Position numbers and translations under genes: made by a program. DNA of 64,000 bases from Pseudomonas putida NBRC 14164. GTDB taxonomy: Bacteria > Pseudomonadota > Gammaproteobacteria > Pseudomonadales > Pseudomonadaceae. The notes below the pieces were generated by a model. It was given only the letters and a program-made list of their open reading frames with translations, was not told the DNA's origin and did no database searches. The DNA is taken from assembly GCF_000412675.1 (NCBI RefSeq), contig NC_021505.1:3404501-3468500 (forward strand), in the 5' to 3' direction. Every line of letters begins with the position of its first letter. The first letter of the stretch is position 1. Positions 44,224 to 53,790 of this stretch are shown piece by piece.

Positions 44224-45422
44224 AGCAGACCTGGAGCGACGGCAACCACGTCGAACTGCTGATCAATGGCGAGCAGTACTATCCCCGCGTGTTCGAGGCC
44301 ATGGCCGAGGCTCGCGAAGAAATCCTCCTGGAAACCTTCATCATCTTCGACGACAAGGTCGGCCAGGCCTTGCGCCAGTCACTGATCGAAGCCGCCCAGC
44401 GTGGCGTGCGGGTCGAGGTGGCGGTTGACGGCTACGGCACTGCAGACCTTCCCGACGATTTCATTTCATCCATGACCGCAGCCGGCGTGCGCTTTCACGC
44501 GTTCGATCCGCAGCCACGGCTGGCGGGCATGCGCACCAACCTGTTCCGACGCCTGCACCGCAAGATCGTGGTGATCGACGGGCAGCGCGCGTTCATCGGC
44601 GGTATCAACTACAGCGCCGACCACCTTGGCGACTTCGGGCCCCAGGCCAAGCAGGACTATGCGGTGGAAGTCGTCGGCCCGGTGGTGGCCCAGGTGCACG
44701 CCTCCTGCTGCAGAATGCTTGCGCCGGTTCTGGAAAGCGTGGCCCCAGTGGAGCCGACCAACGCCGCTGCCGGCCCGTCCAGCGCCGTGCTGGTGGAGCG
44801 CGACAATGGTCGCCATCGCAACGATATCGAGGTCTGTTACCTGCAAGCCATCCGCCAGGCCCAGCGGCGCATCGTGGTTGCCAACGCCTACTTCTTTCCC
44901 GGCTATCGCCTGCTGCGCGAACTGCGCAACGCTGCCCGGCGCGGGGTCGAGGTGACCTTGATCCTTCAGGGGCAACCGGACATGCGCTGGGTCCGCGCGC
45001 TCTCGCGCCTGCTCTACAACTACCTGCTGCGTGACGACGTGCGCATCCACGAGTACTGCAAGCGCCCGCTGCACGGCAAGGTGGCGCTTGTGGACGACGA
45101 CTGGTCCACCGTGGGCTCAAGCAACCTCGACCCGCTGAGCCTGTCGTTCAACCTCGAGGCCAACCTGGTAATCCGTGACCGCGCTTTCAACCATGGTCTT
45201 TACACCCACTTGAGCGAGCTGAGCCAGGAGCATTGCAAGGCCGTAACCCTGGAACGTGCGGTGCGTGGCTACTGGTGGCGTGCACCCTTGATCTTCCTGG
45301 GTTTCCACCTAACCCGTTATTTTCCGCGCATCGCCGGCTGGTTCCCTGCACACAGGCAACACCTGCAGTCGCTGCAGGCAGACAGCGAAATCCCGGCCGA
45401 CTACCACGAGGGCCAAACCTGA
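44220..45422 (+). CDS. clsB: Cardiolipin synthase B
   Basis: 400 residues from ATG 44220 overlapping ybhP by four bases. Two PLD catalytic motifs: LHRKIVVIDGQRAFIGGINYS at about 117 and LHGKVALVDDDWSTVGSSNLD at about 283. No long N-terminal membrane helix as in ClsA; a hydrophobic patch near the end (LIFLGFHLTRYFPRIAGWF) may touch the membrane. ClsB makes cardiolipin from phosphatidylglycerol and, in E. coli, can also make phosphatidylglycerol. The neighbour YbhP stimulates the related ClsC-type step in E. coli models only by inference. Confidence 0.92.
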   Translation: MKQTWSDGNHVELLINGEQYYPRVFEAMAEAREEILLETFIIFDDKVGQALRQSLIEAAQRGVRVEVAVDGYGTADLPDDFISSMTAAGVRFHAFDPQPRLAGMRTNLFRRLHRKIVVIDGQRAFIGGINYSADHLGDFGPQAKQDYAVEVVGPVVAQVHASCCRMLAPVLESVAPVEPTNAAAGPSSAVLVERDNGRHRNDIEVCYLQAIRQAQRRIVVANAYFFPGYRLLRELRNAARRGVEVTLILQGQPDMRWVRALSRLLYNYLLRDDVRIHEYCKRPLHGKVALVDDDWSTVGSSNLDPLSLSFNLEANLVIRDRAFNHGLYTHLSELSQEHCKAVTLERAVRGYWWRAPLIFLGFHLTRYFPRIAGWFPAHRQHLQSLQADSEIPADYHEGQT

Positions 45423-46381
45423 TGGCCAATCCACATTGGAAGACCTGGGGCAAACGCCTTCTGACCGTGCTGTTCCTGATACTGATCCCGGTGCTGCTGT
45501 TCACCCTGGCGCGCAATCTGGACTGGAACGAGGTGCGCCAGTCGCTGCTGGCATACCGGCCCTCAACCCTGGCCCTCGGCCTGTTGCTGGCGCTGTGCAG
45601 CTACCTGGTGTTCGCCAGCTACGACTTGCTCGCCCGTGCCTACACCGGCCACCGCCTGCCTGCCCGTCAGGTGCTGCCAGTGGCATTTGTCTGCTACGCA
45701 TTCAACCTCAGCTTCACCACCTGGGTCGGTGGCGTGGCCCTGCGCTACCGCCTGTACGGCAGGCTGGGGCTGGATACCGCGACCATCACCCGCATCCTCA
45801 CCTTGGGCCTGTTGACCAACTGGATGGGCTATTTGCTGCTGGCCGGCACGGTGTTCGCCTTGGGCCTGGTCAAGCTGCCCGAAAGCTGGGCGGTGGGTTC
45901 TGGCGGCTTGCGCCTGATTGGCATGTTGATGGTGGCGGTCGCGGTGGCTTACCTGCTCGCATGCGCCTTCGCCAAGCGGCGCACGTGGAGCCTGCGCGGC
46001 CATGATGTAACCCTGCCGAGCCTGCGCCTTGCGCTGTGCCAGGTGACGCTGGGCGCAAGCAACTGGGCGCTGATGGCTGCACTGATCCACCTGCTGCTGC
46101 CGCCGGAGCTGATGTATCCCTCCGTGCTGGGCGTATTGCTGATCAGTTGCGTGGCTGGCGTAGTGGCGCATATTCCCGCCGGCCTCGGCGTGCTAGAGAC
46201 CGTGTTCCTTGCCCTGCTCCACGGCCAGATCGGCCAGGGGACCCTGGTCGCGGCACTGCTAGGCTATCGGACCTTGTACTACCTGATCCCGCTGCTGTTG
46301 GCGGTGGTCACCTACCTGATCCTCGAAAAGCGTGCCAAGGCGTTGCGCCAGCAGGCCGGGCTGGCTGCCGAGAAACGCTGA
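45422..46381 (+). CDS. ybhN: Inner-membrane UPF0104/LPG-synthetase-like protein (YbhN)
   Basis: 319 residues from ATG 45422, sharing bases with the clsB stop. Seven or eight transmembrane segments and the family motif region NLSFTTWVGGVALRYRLYGRLG, then HIPAGLGVLETVFLALL (the conserved GlG-xE near the end). UPF0104/AglD proteins are lipid flippase- or synthetase-like. It completes the ybhPON operon; a hairpin terminator lies six bases after its stop. Confidence 0.9.
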   Translation: MANPHWKTWGKRLLTVLFLILIPVLLFTLARNLDWNEVRQSLLAYRPSTLALGLLLALCSYLVFASYDLLARAYTGHRLPARQVLPVAFVCYAFNLSFTTWVGGVALRYRLYGRLGLDTATITRILTLGLLTNWMGYLLLAGTVFALGLVKLPESWAVGSGGLRLIGMLMVAVAVAYLLACAFAKRRTWSLRGHDVTLPSLRLALCQVTLGASNWALMAALIHLLLPPELMYPSVLGVLLISCVAGVVAHIPAGLGVLETVFLALLHGQIGQGTLVAALLGYRTLYYLIPLLLAVVTYLILEKRAKALRQQAGLAAEKR

Positions 46382-46386
46382 TGGAC

Positions 46387-46423
46387 GTGGGTGCCCGTGC
46401 CGGACAACGGCACGAGCACCCAC
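46387..46423 (+). terminator. Terminator hairpin after ybhN
   Basis: GTGGGTGCCCGTGCCG-GACAA-CGGCACGAGCACCCAC, 15 of 16 paired, right after the ybhN stop. No U-tract, but the stem is long and very stable. Confidence 0.6.
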
Positions 46424-46453
46424 GGTGCAAGCAGAAACAGCGTTGCTCGTGTA

Positions 46454-46915
46454 TCAGGGCTCTCTGCGGTCGTCTTCAGAGGCCACATCATCGGTCCAGG
46501 GTTCGCCATCCAATGGCGCGGAGCGAGCCAGTTCAGCCTCGTCCAGGCCGATGCCGCCACCGATCTCGTTGGCCCCTACCTCGCGCAAGGTCTTGTCCGC
46601 CGGGCCATCATCCGTTCCCGGCTCGTAGGGATCACGGGCGCCGCTCTCATCTAACAACGTATCCGGGCTCATGTCGTCGAGGGTGACATTGTCTTCGTGC
46701 AAACTGTCGCTGAGGGCCTCGCCACCGGTCATGCCACTTTCAGCGACACGCCGGGGCGGGAATTCCTCGTTTACCTCGCGAGCCGGACGCTCGTCGCCAA
46801 TACGGCCCTGGCGCTCATCGCGGCGCTCGCTGAAATCCAGCTCGTGGACTGAGCCCATGCGGTCTTCGGTGTCGTCGATCTCGCCTTGGGGTCTTGGGTC
46901 ATCGGGTTTGGACAT
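46454..46915 (-). CDS. Acidic, probably disordered hypothetical protein
   Basis: 153 residues from ATG 46915 (ACGGAGAA upstream; the open frame reaches 47170 and would run over the TonB end). Very rich in Asp, Glu and Arg without any hydrophobic core (DDPRPQGEIDDTEDRMGS... DDVASEDDRREP). Pseudomonads have such proteins labelled 'serine kinase/phosphatase', but no kinase or phosphatase motif is seen here. Stress or desiccation protection would be speculation. Confidence 0.65.
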   Translation of the reverse strand: MSKPDDPRPQGEIDDTEDRMGSVHELDFSERRDERQGRIGDERPAREVNEEFPPRRVAESGMTGGEALSDSLHEDNVTLDDMSPDTLLDESGARDPYEPGTDDGPADKTLREVGANEIGGGIGLDEAELARSAPLDGEPWTDDVASEDDRREP

Positions 46916-47040
46916 GAACGTTCTCCGTCTGTGGGCTTCACTCGGTCGACTCCCGCCAGGGGAAAATGATTCAGAGTTTCTTGAACAAAGCCCACCGCGC
47001 ACTTCATGAACGCCACGCACCTGCCCCGTCCCGCCGGGAT

Positions 47041-47796
47041 TCATCGAATCTTGTAGGTGAAGGTATTTTTCACGTTGGCCACCGCCACCGCCTGCCCGTT
47101 CACCACCCGGGGCTGGTAACGGAAGCGCTTCGCCGCTGCCAGCGACGGTTTGACGAACAACGGATGGCACTGGCCGACCACCTGCGGGTCACTGACCTGG
47201 CCTTGCGGCGTGACTGTGTAGGCGACCGTGCATTCCCCCTCGATATTGCGATCCAGCGCCCGTTGCGGGTAATCCGGGGCCTCCTTGGCGATGGGCAGGT
47301 ACTGCCGGCTGGCCGCCTCGGCTGCCGCACGGGCCTGGGCAGCAGCCTCTCGCGCCTGCTGCTGGCGTGCCTGCTCTTGCTGCGCCAGTTGCTGCTCGCG
47401 CCGCTCAGCCTCTTCGCGCTGCTTGCGGGCCTGCTCCTGTTCCTGGCGCTGTTGTTGATCGCGCTTGTGTTGCAGGTCGCGCTTTTGCTGCTGCACACGC
47501 CTGAGGGCCAACGCTGCCTCATCCACGACCGGTGCCTGGGCTTTTGGTGGCGGCGACGAAGGTTTCTCGACAACAGGCTGGATCTCGGGCTCAGGCGCTG
47601 GCAGCTCAGGCACCACTACGGGTGCCGGCAAGCTCACCAGCTGGGTGTGGATCACGGCCGCTGGTACAGCCGCAAGCTCTGGCGTATGCGACAGGTTGAA
47701 CAGCAGGTAGGCCAACCCCGCGTGCAAGGCGCACGCCACGCCAAACGCCACACCGTGGTCGCGCCAGCTGGCAGGGTCAAAAGTCAGGTTGCTCAT
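47041..47796 (-). CDS. tonB: TonB energy-transducing protein
   Basis: 251 residues from ATG 47796 (GAGG nine bases upstream; GTG 47802 is the alternative overlapping exbD). N-terminal anchor (AFGVACALHAGLAYLLFNL, with the TonB SxxxH-like His), a Pro-rich stretch (APVVVPELPAPEPEIQPVVEKPSSPPP), a long Gln/Glu/Arg-rich coiled rod (about 95-165), then the TonB C-terminal fold (YPQRALDRNIEGECTVAYTVTPQGQVSDPQVV ... RFRYQPRVVNGQAV). The end signal of the phytase/receptor cluster; it likely serves that receptor. Confidence 0.9.
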   Translation of the reverse strand: MSNLTFDPASWRDHGVAFGVACALHAGLAYLLFNLSHTPELAAVPAAVIHTQLVSLPAPVVVPELPAPEPEIQPVVEKPSSPPPKAQAPVVDEAALALRRVQQQKRDLQHKRDQQQRQEQEQARKQREEAERREQQLAQQEQARQQQAREAAAQARAAAEAASRQYLPIAKEAPDYPQRALDRNIEGECTVAYTVTPQGQVSDPQVVGQCHPLFVKPSLAAAKRFRYQPRVVNGQAVAVANVKNTFTYKIR

Positions 47797-47798
47797 GG

Positions 47799-48242
<444 letters not shown>

Positions 48243-48255
48243 CGCGTGTTCCTCC

Positions 48256-48966
48256 TCAGGCCGCTGCCGCCAGGTTGCTGGCGTGGCCCTGCAAACGCCG
48301 TTGCAGGCGGCCTTGCAGTTCGTTGCCAAAGGCGTAGTAGCGGCTGATCAAGGTCTGGCTGCGCGCCGAGTAACGGTTGTAGGCCATCACTGCCGGAATC
48401 GCCGCAAACAGGCCTATGGCGGTGGCGATCAGCGCTTCGGCAATACCGGGGGCCACGGTCGACAGGGTCGCCTGCTGCACCTGGGACAAACCCAGGAACG
48501 AATTCATGATGCCCCACACGGTTCCGAACAGGCCGATGTAGGGGCTGACCGAGCCGACCGTGGCCAGGAACGGCAAGCCCTGCTCCAGGCGCTCTTCCTG
48601 CTCGGCGATGGTCACCAGCAGGCTGCGTTCGACGCCTTCCAGCACGCTGTCGGGCTGCTGGCCAGATTGCAGCTGCTGGAACGCCTGGTAGCCGGAAACG
48701 AAAAGCTGCTGCAGCCCGGCATCGGGGTGAGGCTGTTGCGCCTTGATGCCCTGATACAGCTGGCCGACTTCGCTTTCGCGGAACTGCTTGAGAAATGCCC
48801 GGCTGTGCGCTTCGCTACGCCGCAGACGGCTGCCACGCTGGATGATCAGGTACCAGCTGAGCAGCGAGGCCAGGGCCAGGCACAGCATGACGGCCTGGAC
48901 CACCAGGCTGGCTTCGCTGACCAGGCCCCAGACGGTGGTGTGTTCGAGCGGAGTTGGGGTTTGCAT
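48256..48966 (-). CDS. exbB: ExbB/TolQ-type proton channel
   Basis: 236 residues from ATG 48966 (AAAGGAC upstream). Three transmembrane segments: N-terminal at about 18-40, then FLATVGSVSPYIGLFGTVWGIMNSFLGL and GIAEALIATAIGLFAAIPAVMAYNRYS, which form the proton-path helices. The length and the GTVWGIMNSF motif are TolQ-like, but the chain with an ExbD and a TonB rather than TolR/TolA fits ExbB. A Pho-box-like sequence lies about 45 bases upstream. Confidence 0.9.
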   Translation of the reverse strand: MQTPTPLEHTTVWGLVSEASLVVQAVMLCLALASLLSWYLIIQRGSRLRRSEAHSRAFLKQFRESEVGQLYQGIKAQQPHPDAGLQQLFVSGYQAFQQLQSGQQPDSVLEGVERSLLVTIAEQEERLEQGLPFLATVGSVSPYIGLFGTVWGIMNSFLGLSQVQQATLSTVAPGIAEALIATAIGLFAAIPAVMAYNRYSARSQTLISRYYAFGNELQGRLQRRLQGHASNLAAAA

Positions 48967-49008
48967 GGGGGTGTCCTTTCAATGTGAGTCTTAGTCAAAG
49001 GCAATCAC

Positions 49009-49026
49009 GTTGCGGTGGCATGACAG
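49009..49026 (-). promoter_or_regulatory. Candidate Pho box upstream of exbB
   Basis: Minus strand CTGTCAT-GCCA-CCGCAAC: a perfect first half-site and four of seven in the second, with the 11-base half-site repeat of PhoB sites. It lies just past the phytase stop and in the leader of the exbB-exbD-tonB unit. Confidence 0.45.
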
Positions 49027-49033
49027 GCGGCCG

Positions 49034-50926
49034 TTACTCCAGGCCCAAGGCTTCGGCCACTGCCGCCCACGGCACGTACTTGTAGTTCTGGTTACCTTCG
49101 GGCATGCGCTTGCGACCGTCCTGCACGACCAGCAGGCCCTTTGCCCAGGGCCCACCGAGGTTGGCCGAGGTCACGTCGAGGCCGTCGGTCTCCGAGGCGC
49201 CATCGATACCGCGCTGGGCGTCCAGGCTTACCTGGAAGCTGCCACGCACCCGGTACGGTGGTTTGGCGTCGACCACCACATAGCTGTCGTTGCCCTGGCT
49301 GGAGATCACCAGGTAATCGCCCCCCTTGCCGTGGTACAGCGCCAGGCCTTCGATGTCGTCCTTGACCAGGCCGCCCACGCCGATCACGTTGTCCAGATGG
49401 GTCGGGCCATCGCCACGGGCGTCCAGGGCCCAGACCGCAAGGTCTTCTTCGCCGATGAACAGGCGCTGGTTGCGGTCGTCGGCCACGCAACCTTCCGACT
49501 GGGTCGCGGTGCTGAAACTGCGCACCAAGGTGCCACCTGCCTGGCCGCTACTGCCGTCGAGGCGGTATTGAACGAAGCGGCCATCCTTGTCATTGGCGAT
49601 GGCGTAAATGGCCGCATCGGCATCCTTGAAAAGGCAAAGGCCGTAGATTTCCTTGAGCTCCGTCGGCACCTGGCCGATGTCGCTCAACTGGCCGCTGGCC
49701 GGGTCGATGGCAAACAGGTGCAGGCTGTTGCGGTCACGGTTGCTGGCCACAGCCAGGTCGACCTTACGTTCGCCAAGCTGGAACCCCTTGCGCACGTCCA
49801 CATTGTTCAGGCGGCCCACACGCAAGTCCTGCAGCTGCTTGCCGTGCAGGTCGTAGGCCAGCAGCCCGCCTTTCTTGTCGGTACCCAGTACCCGACTCAG
49901 TTCGGGCTGGCGCGTGTTGACCCAGATCGCCGGGTCGTCCGCCGCATCGCCAAGGCTGGGCACGCCATCGGTCTGCACCTGCGCCTTGATCTGTACCACC
50001 GCAGGCGCAATCGGCGCTGGCGTTGGCTTCCAGCCCAGCGTCGCCAGGTGTGTACCCTGGTCGTCGGCCAGCAGCAGTTCCAGGCCCTTGTCGTTCACAC
50101 GGGCGCTGATCTGCGCCGGCTCTTTCAGCCCTTGCAAGCTCAGGGCTCCATCACGCAGCCATTGCCCGGCGCGGTGCTGGTACAGGTGCAAGGCGTTGGC
50201 GACCGGGTCCAGCAGCATCAGGCCCCCGGGCACCAGGGCCACGCCCGCGGCAGCTTTGGCCAGGCCTCCGAACGGTGCCACCAGGTCCACCGGCTCGCGC
50301 ACCAGGGGTGCTTCGGCAGCAGCTTCGTAGCGCCACAGGCCGACGTTTTCTTCGTTTACGTACAGGCTATGGCTTGCATCATCCGCCTGGCAGAACGCGC
50401 TCTGCGGCGGCAGGCTCAGGGCGCGCACCTGGCGTGCCTCGGCCAGCGGCTGGCCATGCTCGGCGACCAGCCACTGCTCACCGATGCCCTCCTCGCCAAC
50501 CAGGAACAGGAAGTCGTTGGCGGCGCTGTCGCGGTACAGGCACAGGCCCTCGATGGCATAGCGGGTATTGGGCAGGTAGCGCGGGGCGCCCCAACCGCTT
50601 TGTGCATCGAAGCGGGCCAGCAACGCCTGTTGGCGCTTCTTGTCGACGGTGGCGACCATCAGGCCGGTGCCATCCGTGCGGTGGTCAAGGGTTTCGAAGC
50701 GCCCCGGCAACTCGCCAAGTACGCGGCCCTGGCGGTCAACCAGCTGCAGCGCCCTGGCGGTCAGTTGCAGGCGTTCGGCCTGCTTGAGCGCCGGCGTTGG
50801 AGCAAGCCACTGGCTGGTTTCGCTGTCGATGACGTTGCGGTCGAGTGTTAAGCTCGGCGCCGCGCTGGCACCGGCGTGGGCCAAGGCGACGTATAGCCCC
50901 AGCATGGACAAAGTGAACTTACGCAT
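49034..50926 (-). CDS. Beta-propeller phytase (two propeller domains)
   Basis: 630 residues, ATG 50926 near AGGGATA. A signal peptide (MRKFTLSMLGLYVALAHAGASA) leads to two phytase-like halves. The C-terminal one (about 285-620) has the complete set: DAADDPAIWVN, GTDKKGGLLAYDLHGK, GRLNNVDVRKGF, ASNRDRNSLHLFAIDP, EIYGLCLF, EGCVADDRNQRLFIGEEDLAVWALDA and DDIEGLALY. The first half (about 60-280) has fewer acidic calcium-ligand motifs, as in other dual-domain phytases where it is incomplete. It cleaves phytate or other phospho-inositols outside the inner membrane. Twenty-eight bases separate it from the receptor gene. Confidence 0.92.
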   Translation of the reverse strand: MRKFTLSMLGLYVALAHAGASAAPSLTLDRNVIDSETSQWLAPTPALKQAERLQLTARALQLVDRQGRVLGELPGRFETLDHRTDGTGLMVATVDKKRQQALLARFDAQSGWGAPRYLPNTRYAIEGLCLYRDSAANDFLFLVGEEGIGEQWLVAEHGQPLAEARQVRALSLPPQSAFCQADDASHSLYVNEENVGLWRYEAAAEAPLVREPVDLVAPFGGLAKAAAGVALVPGGLMLLDPVANALHLYQHRAGQWLRDGALSLQGLKEPAQISARVNDKGLELLLADDQGTHLATLGWKPTPAPIAPAVVQIKAQVQTDGVPSLGDAADDPAIWVNTRQPELSRVLGTDKKGGLLAYDLHGKQLQDLRVGRLNNVDVRKGFQLGERKVDLAVASNRDRNSLHLFAIDPASGQLSDIGQVPTELKEIYGLCLFKDADAAIYAIANDKDGRFVQYRLDGSSGQAGGTLVRSFSTATQSEGCVADDRNQRLFIGEEDLAVWALDARGDGPTHLDNVIGVGGLVKDDIEGLALYHGKGGDYLVISSQGNDSYVVVDAKPPYRVRGSFQVSLDAQRGIDGASETDGLDVTSANLGGPWAKGLLVVQDGRKRMPEGNQNYKYVPWAAVAEALGLE

Positions 50927-50954
50927 GAGCAGGCAATATCCCTGAAGGGTGCGG

Positions 50955-53420
50955 TCAGAAGTGGGTGAGCGTCAGGCCGACCTTGTAGGTCGGGCCGTAT
51001 TCTTCGTACTGGGCGTTGTAGCGACGGTGGCCGCTGTACACGTAATAGGACTCGTCAGTGATGTTCTGCGCCTCGAAGGTCAACTGCAGCTCGGGGGTCA
51101 GGAAGTAGCCTGCCTTGAAGTCCACGTGCAGCTGGTCATCGGCATACTGGTCGTGGGCCTTGTCGTCGATGGCCCCCAGCTCCAGCAAGTAGCCCGACTT
51201 GTAGTTGGCGGCCAGGCGCATGTTGAAGCGGTCGTTTTCCCAGCCGACCATGAAGTTGCCCACTGTGTCGGACTGATTGGGCAGGTCGATGCTGCGCCTG
51301 CCGGTGGCCCCTTGCAGGGTTGCATCAGACTTGCTGAGGGTGAGGTTGGCGCCCAGCAGCAAACCGTTCCAGGGTGCCGGCAGCCAGTCGAACTTCTGCG
51401 AGTAGGCCAGCTCCAGGCCATACAGCTTGGCGCCCCCGCCGTTCTCGAAGGTGAGCGCTTCGTCGAAGTCCACCCAGGCGCCAGTGCCCGCCAGGTCGGT
51501 GCTGTAGATGAAGTGGTCGATGTCTTTGTAGAACAGGAACGCCGAGGCGGTGCCGGCGCGGCCCATGTAGTGCTCGATGCCCAGGTCGAAGTTCATCGAC
51601 TCCAGCGGTTTGAGTTCGGGGTTGCCGAACGACGCATCGTTCTCATCGATGACAAAACCCGGCGCCAGCTGGCCAAAGGTTGGCCGTACCACGGTGTTGG
51701 TCCAGGCGGCCCGAATGGCCGTGGCCGACGACAACTGGTAGCGCGCGTGCAGGCCTGGCAACCAGTGGTCATAGCGATTGTTGCTGCTGACGTTCTCGTA
51801 CACACCGTCGCGCAGCCCAGTACCTTTGGCCTCGAACCTGGTACCTTCGTAACGCACACCGGCAATCAGGCGCCAGTCGCCGATGTCCAGCGTGTTCATC
51901 AGGTACGCCGCGTTGATGTCCTCGCTCATGTCGAAGTCATTGATGCGCGAGGCTTCCTCATCGTAGTAGGCCGCACGGTCGAGGTTACCGATCAGGCCCT
52001 TGATTGCGCTGGCGCTGATGCCGTTGCCGAAGTTGCCCAGGGCGTAGTCGACATTGCTGCCCTGATAATCGGCAAGGCTGATGTCATCGAACCCGTCATA
52101 GGCCCAGGTTTCGGTGTCGCTGGTCTTGTCGCGGCGGCTGAGCTTGCCGCCAAACTTGACCTGCGAGGCGTCGGCGAATTCGTAGTCGCGGGCAAGGTCC
52201 AGGCGGATGTTCTTTTCCTGGTCCTTGCCGTCAACCTTCTCCCACTCCACTTCGTCGAGGGTGAACCGGGCCGGGTCGTAGAAGTCGTTGCCCACGCTTA
52301 GCCGTGGCTTGCGCGTGCCGTCGAAGCCGACCTCGTCGAAATCGCCGACGAACCTGGCGCCGGCAATGCCACCCGGATCGTGCTCGGTGGCCTGGCTGTA
52401 GCCGGCCTGGGCACTGATGGTCCACTGGTCGAGGATGCGCTCGCCACCAAGTACGTAGGACTGGATTTCCTGGGTGTCCTCGCGCGATTTCAAGTCGCGC
52501 CAGCCTTCGGCCTCGCCATGCTGGCCGGAACCCTGCGGGTCGACGAACTCCAGGCCTTGGGCGTTGCGCGTCTCGGTGTCCTTGAACTTGCTGTAGAGGG
52601 TGCGCAGGTAGTAGCTGGAAAAGTCATCCGGCTGGTAATCGAAGTTCAGGCCCAGGCCGGTGCGCTCACGGGTAATCTGGTAGTCGCGGGCCTCGACCTC
52701 TTCCAGCCGGGCGCCGTCCTCGAAATCCCAGTTACCCCCGGTTTCGACGTTGTCCGAGCCAAACTTGCGCTTCTGCCAGCTAAACGCCGCAGCCACGCCA
52801 AAGTTGTTGATGCCGTCTCCCAGGCTGAAGCGGTCGCTGACCGCGCCGGAAAACTTCGGGCTGTCGCGGCTGACGTTGGTGTCGTGGCTGGCTTCGCCGG
52901 TAAGGGTGTAGAACAGCCCGTCATGGTCGAACGCCGACAGGCTCTCGACCTCGATGGTGCCGCCGAGGGAGTTTGCGTCCATGTCCGGGGTCAGGGTCTT
53001 GACCACCGACAGCGATTGCACCAGCTCGGCGGGCAGCACATCCAGCGCCACGGCACGGCGGTCGCCCTCGGGGGCCGGTACCAGGGTGCCGTTGATGGTC
53101 ACACTGTTAAGATCTGGGGCGATACCGCGGACGCTGACGAAGCGGCCCTCGCCCTGGTCGCGCTCCACCGACAACCCGGGGATGCGCTGCAAGGCTTCGG
53201 CGGCATTGTCGTCGGGCAGTTGGCCAACACCATCGGCATGCACCACGCTCTTGATGCTATCGGCGCTTTTCTGCTCGCGCAGCGCTTTGTCGATGCTCGC
53301 CGCCTGGCCGATCACCTCGACCCGCTCGACCGCATCTTCCGCCCAGGCTGGGGCGGTGGTAATGGCAACGGCCAGCAGGCTGACCCGGAATCCGGCGTTG
53401 CGGATGTGACGAAACGGCAT
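50955..53420 (-). CDS. TonB-dependent receptor, phytase-linked
   Basis: 821 residues from ATG 53420 (AAGGTGG six bases upstream; the open frame to 53498 would cover the Pho-box candidate). Signal peptide to about residue 28 (VAITTAPAWA), TonB-box-like EDAVERVEVIGQ, plug domain (KSVVHADGVGQLPDDNAAEALQRIPGLSVERDQGEGRFVSVRGIAPDLNSVTINGTLVP), and a 22-strand-type barrel ending in YKVGLTLTHF. The TonB-dependent receptor of the 'GGTIEVES' type (DMDANSLGGTIEVES) often takes up carbohydrate or organic-P compounds. Beside phytase it probably imports phytate degradation products or phytate itself. Confidence 0.92.
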   Translation of the reverse strand: MPFRHIRNAGFRVSLLAVAITTAPAWAEDAVERVEVIGQAASIDKALREQKSADSIKSVVHADGVGQLPDDNAAEALQRIPGLSVERDQGEGRFVSVRGIAPDLNSVTINGTLVPAPEGDRRAVALDVLPAELVQSLSVVKTLTPDMDANSLGGTIEVESLSAFDHDGLFYTLTGEASHDTNVSRDSPKFSGAVSDRFSLGDGINNFGVAAAFSWQKRKFGSDNVETGGNWDFEDGARLEEVEARDYQITRERTGLGLNFDYQPDDFSSYYLRTLYSKFKDTETRNAQGLEFVDPQGSGQHGEAEGWRDLKSREDTQEIQSYVLGGERILDQWTISAQAGYSQATEHDPGGIAGARFVGDFDEVGFDGTRKPRLSVGNDFYDPARFTLDEVEWEKVDGKDQEKNIRLDLARDYEFADASQVKFGGKLSRRDKTSDTETWAYDGFDDISLADYQGSNVDYALGNFGNGISASAIKGLIGNLDRAAYYDEEASRINDFDMSEDINAAYLMNTLDIGDWRLIAGVRYEGTRFEAKGTGLRDGVYENVSSNNRYDHWLPGLHARYQLSSATAIRAAWTNTVVRPTFGQLAPGFVIDENDASFGNPELKPLESMNFDLGIEHYMGRAGTASAFLFYKDIDHFIYSTDLAGTGAWVDFDEALTFENGGGAKLYGLELAYSQKFDWLPAPWNGLLLGANLTLSKSDATLQGATGRRSIDLPNQSDTVGNFMVGWENDRFNMRLAANYKSGYLLELGAIDDKAHDQYADDQLHVDFKAGYFLTPELQLTFEAQNITDESYYVYSGHRRYNAQYEEYGPTYKVGLTLTHF

Positions 53421-53491
53421 TGCCACCTTGGAACCCTCGCTTGCAGTGACCCGATGAACCCGGGAATGGCTGCGAAAGCTAGAAAGTGTGT

Positions 53492-53509
53492 GTGGCACTT
53501 GCGTGACAG
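53492..53509 (-). promoter_or_regulatory. Candidate Pho box of the TonB-receptor/phytase operon
   Basis: Minus strand CTGTCAC-GCAA-GTGCCAC, 72 bases before the receptor start. The first half-site is near-perfect for CTGTCAT; the second matches at four positions. Spacing is exactly 11 bases. Confidence 0.5.
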
Positions 53510-53717
53510 CGCTGGGCTGGGCGGCTTGAAAACGCGGCTTTCACGTCGTTTTCGGCGCAATTTGAGCTGATATGACCTGAGGCCTGCTGCGGCCCTGGCG
53601 ATGCCCTGCAAACCTGTGGCGCAGCTGTGGGGCCGGTCTGGGGGCGTTGGGCCGTTACCGACCACTTGAAATTGCGTTTTTTCCTGACGATCAGCTGAGC
53701 CAAAACGACCCCCCGCC

Positions 53718-53735
53718 CGGTAACAGAACCGTCAT
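53718..53735 (+). promoter_or_regulatory. Candidate Pho box of the metallophosphatase gene
   Basis: Plus strand CGGTAAC-AGAA-CCGTCAT, 55 bases before the phosphatase start, with five and six of seven matches to the CTGTCAT half-site and the right 11-base repeat. Confidence 0.5.
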
Positions 53736-53790
53736 CCGCCTTTGTTTCCTTTGCGCCCATCACGCCTTCCGGGCTCATCGAGGAAACCCC

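Larger units (their letters stand above)
53421..53790. other. Divergent promoter region of receptor and phosphatase genes
   Basis: 370 bases with no gene. It contains the two Pho-box-like sequences at 53492-53509 (minus) and 53718-53735 (plus); the rest is GC-rich, and no REP element or RNA gene was seen. Confidence 0.55.

Noticed and set aside
49010..50851. 613-codon plus-strand ORF opposite the phytase
   Set aside because: Antisense shadow; the minus strand carries a full set of phytase motifs and a signal peptide.
50949..53570. Plus-strand ORFs of 450 and 396 codons opposite the TonB-dependent receptor
   Set aside because: Antisense shadows of the receptor gene, with no domain of their own.
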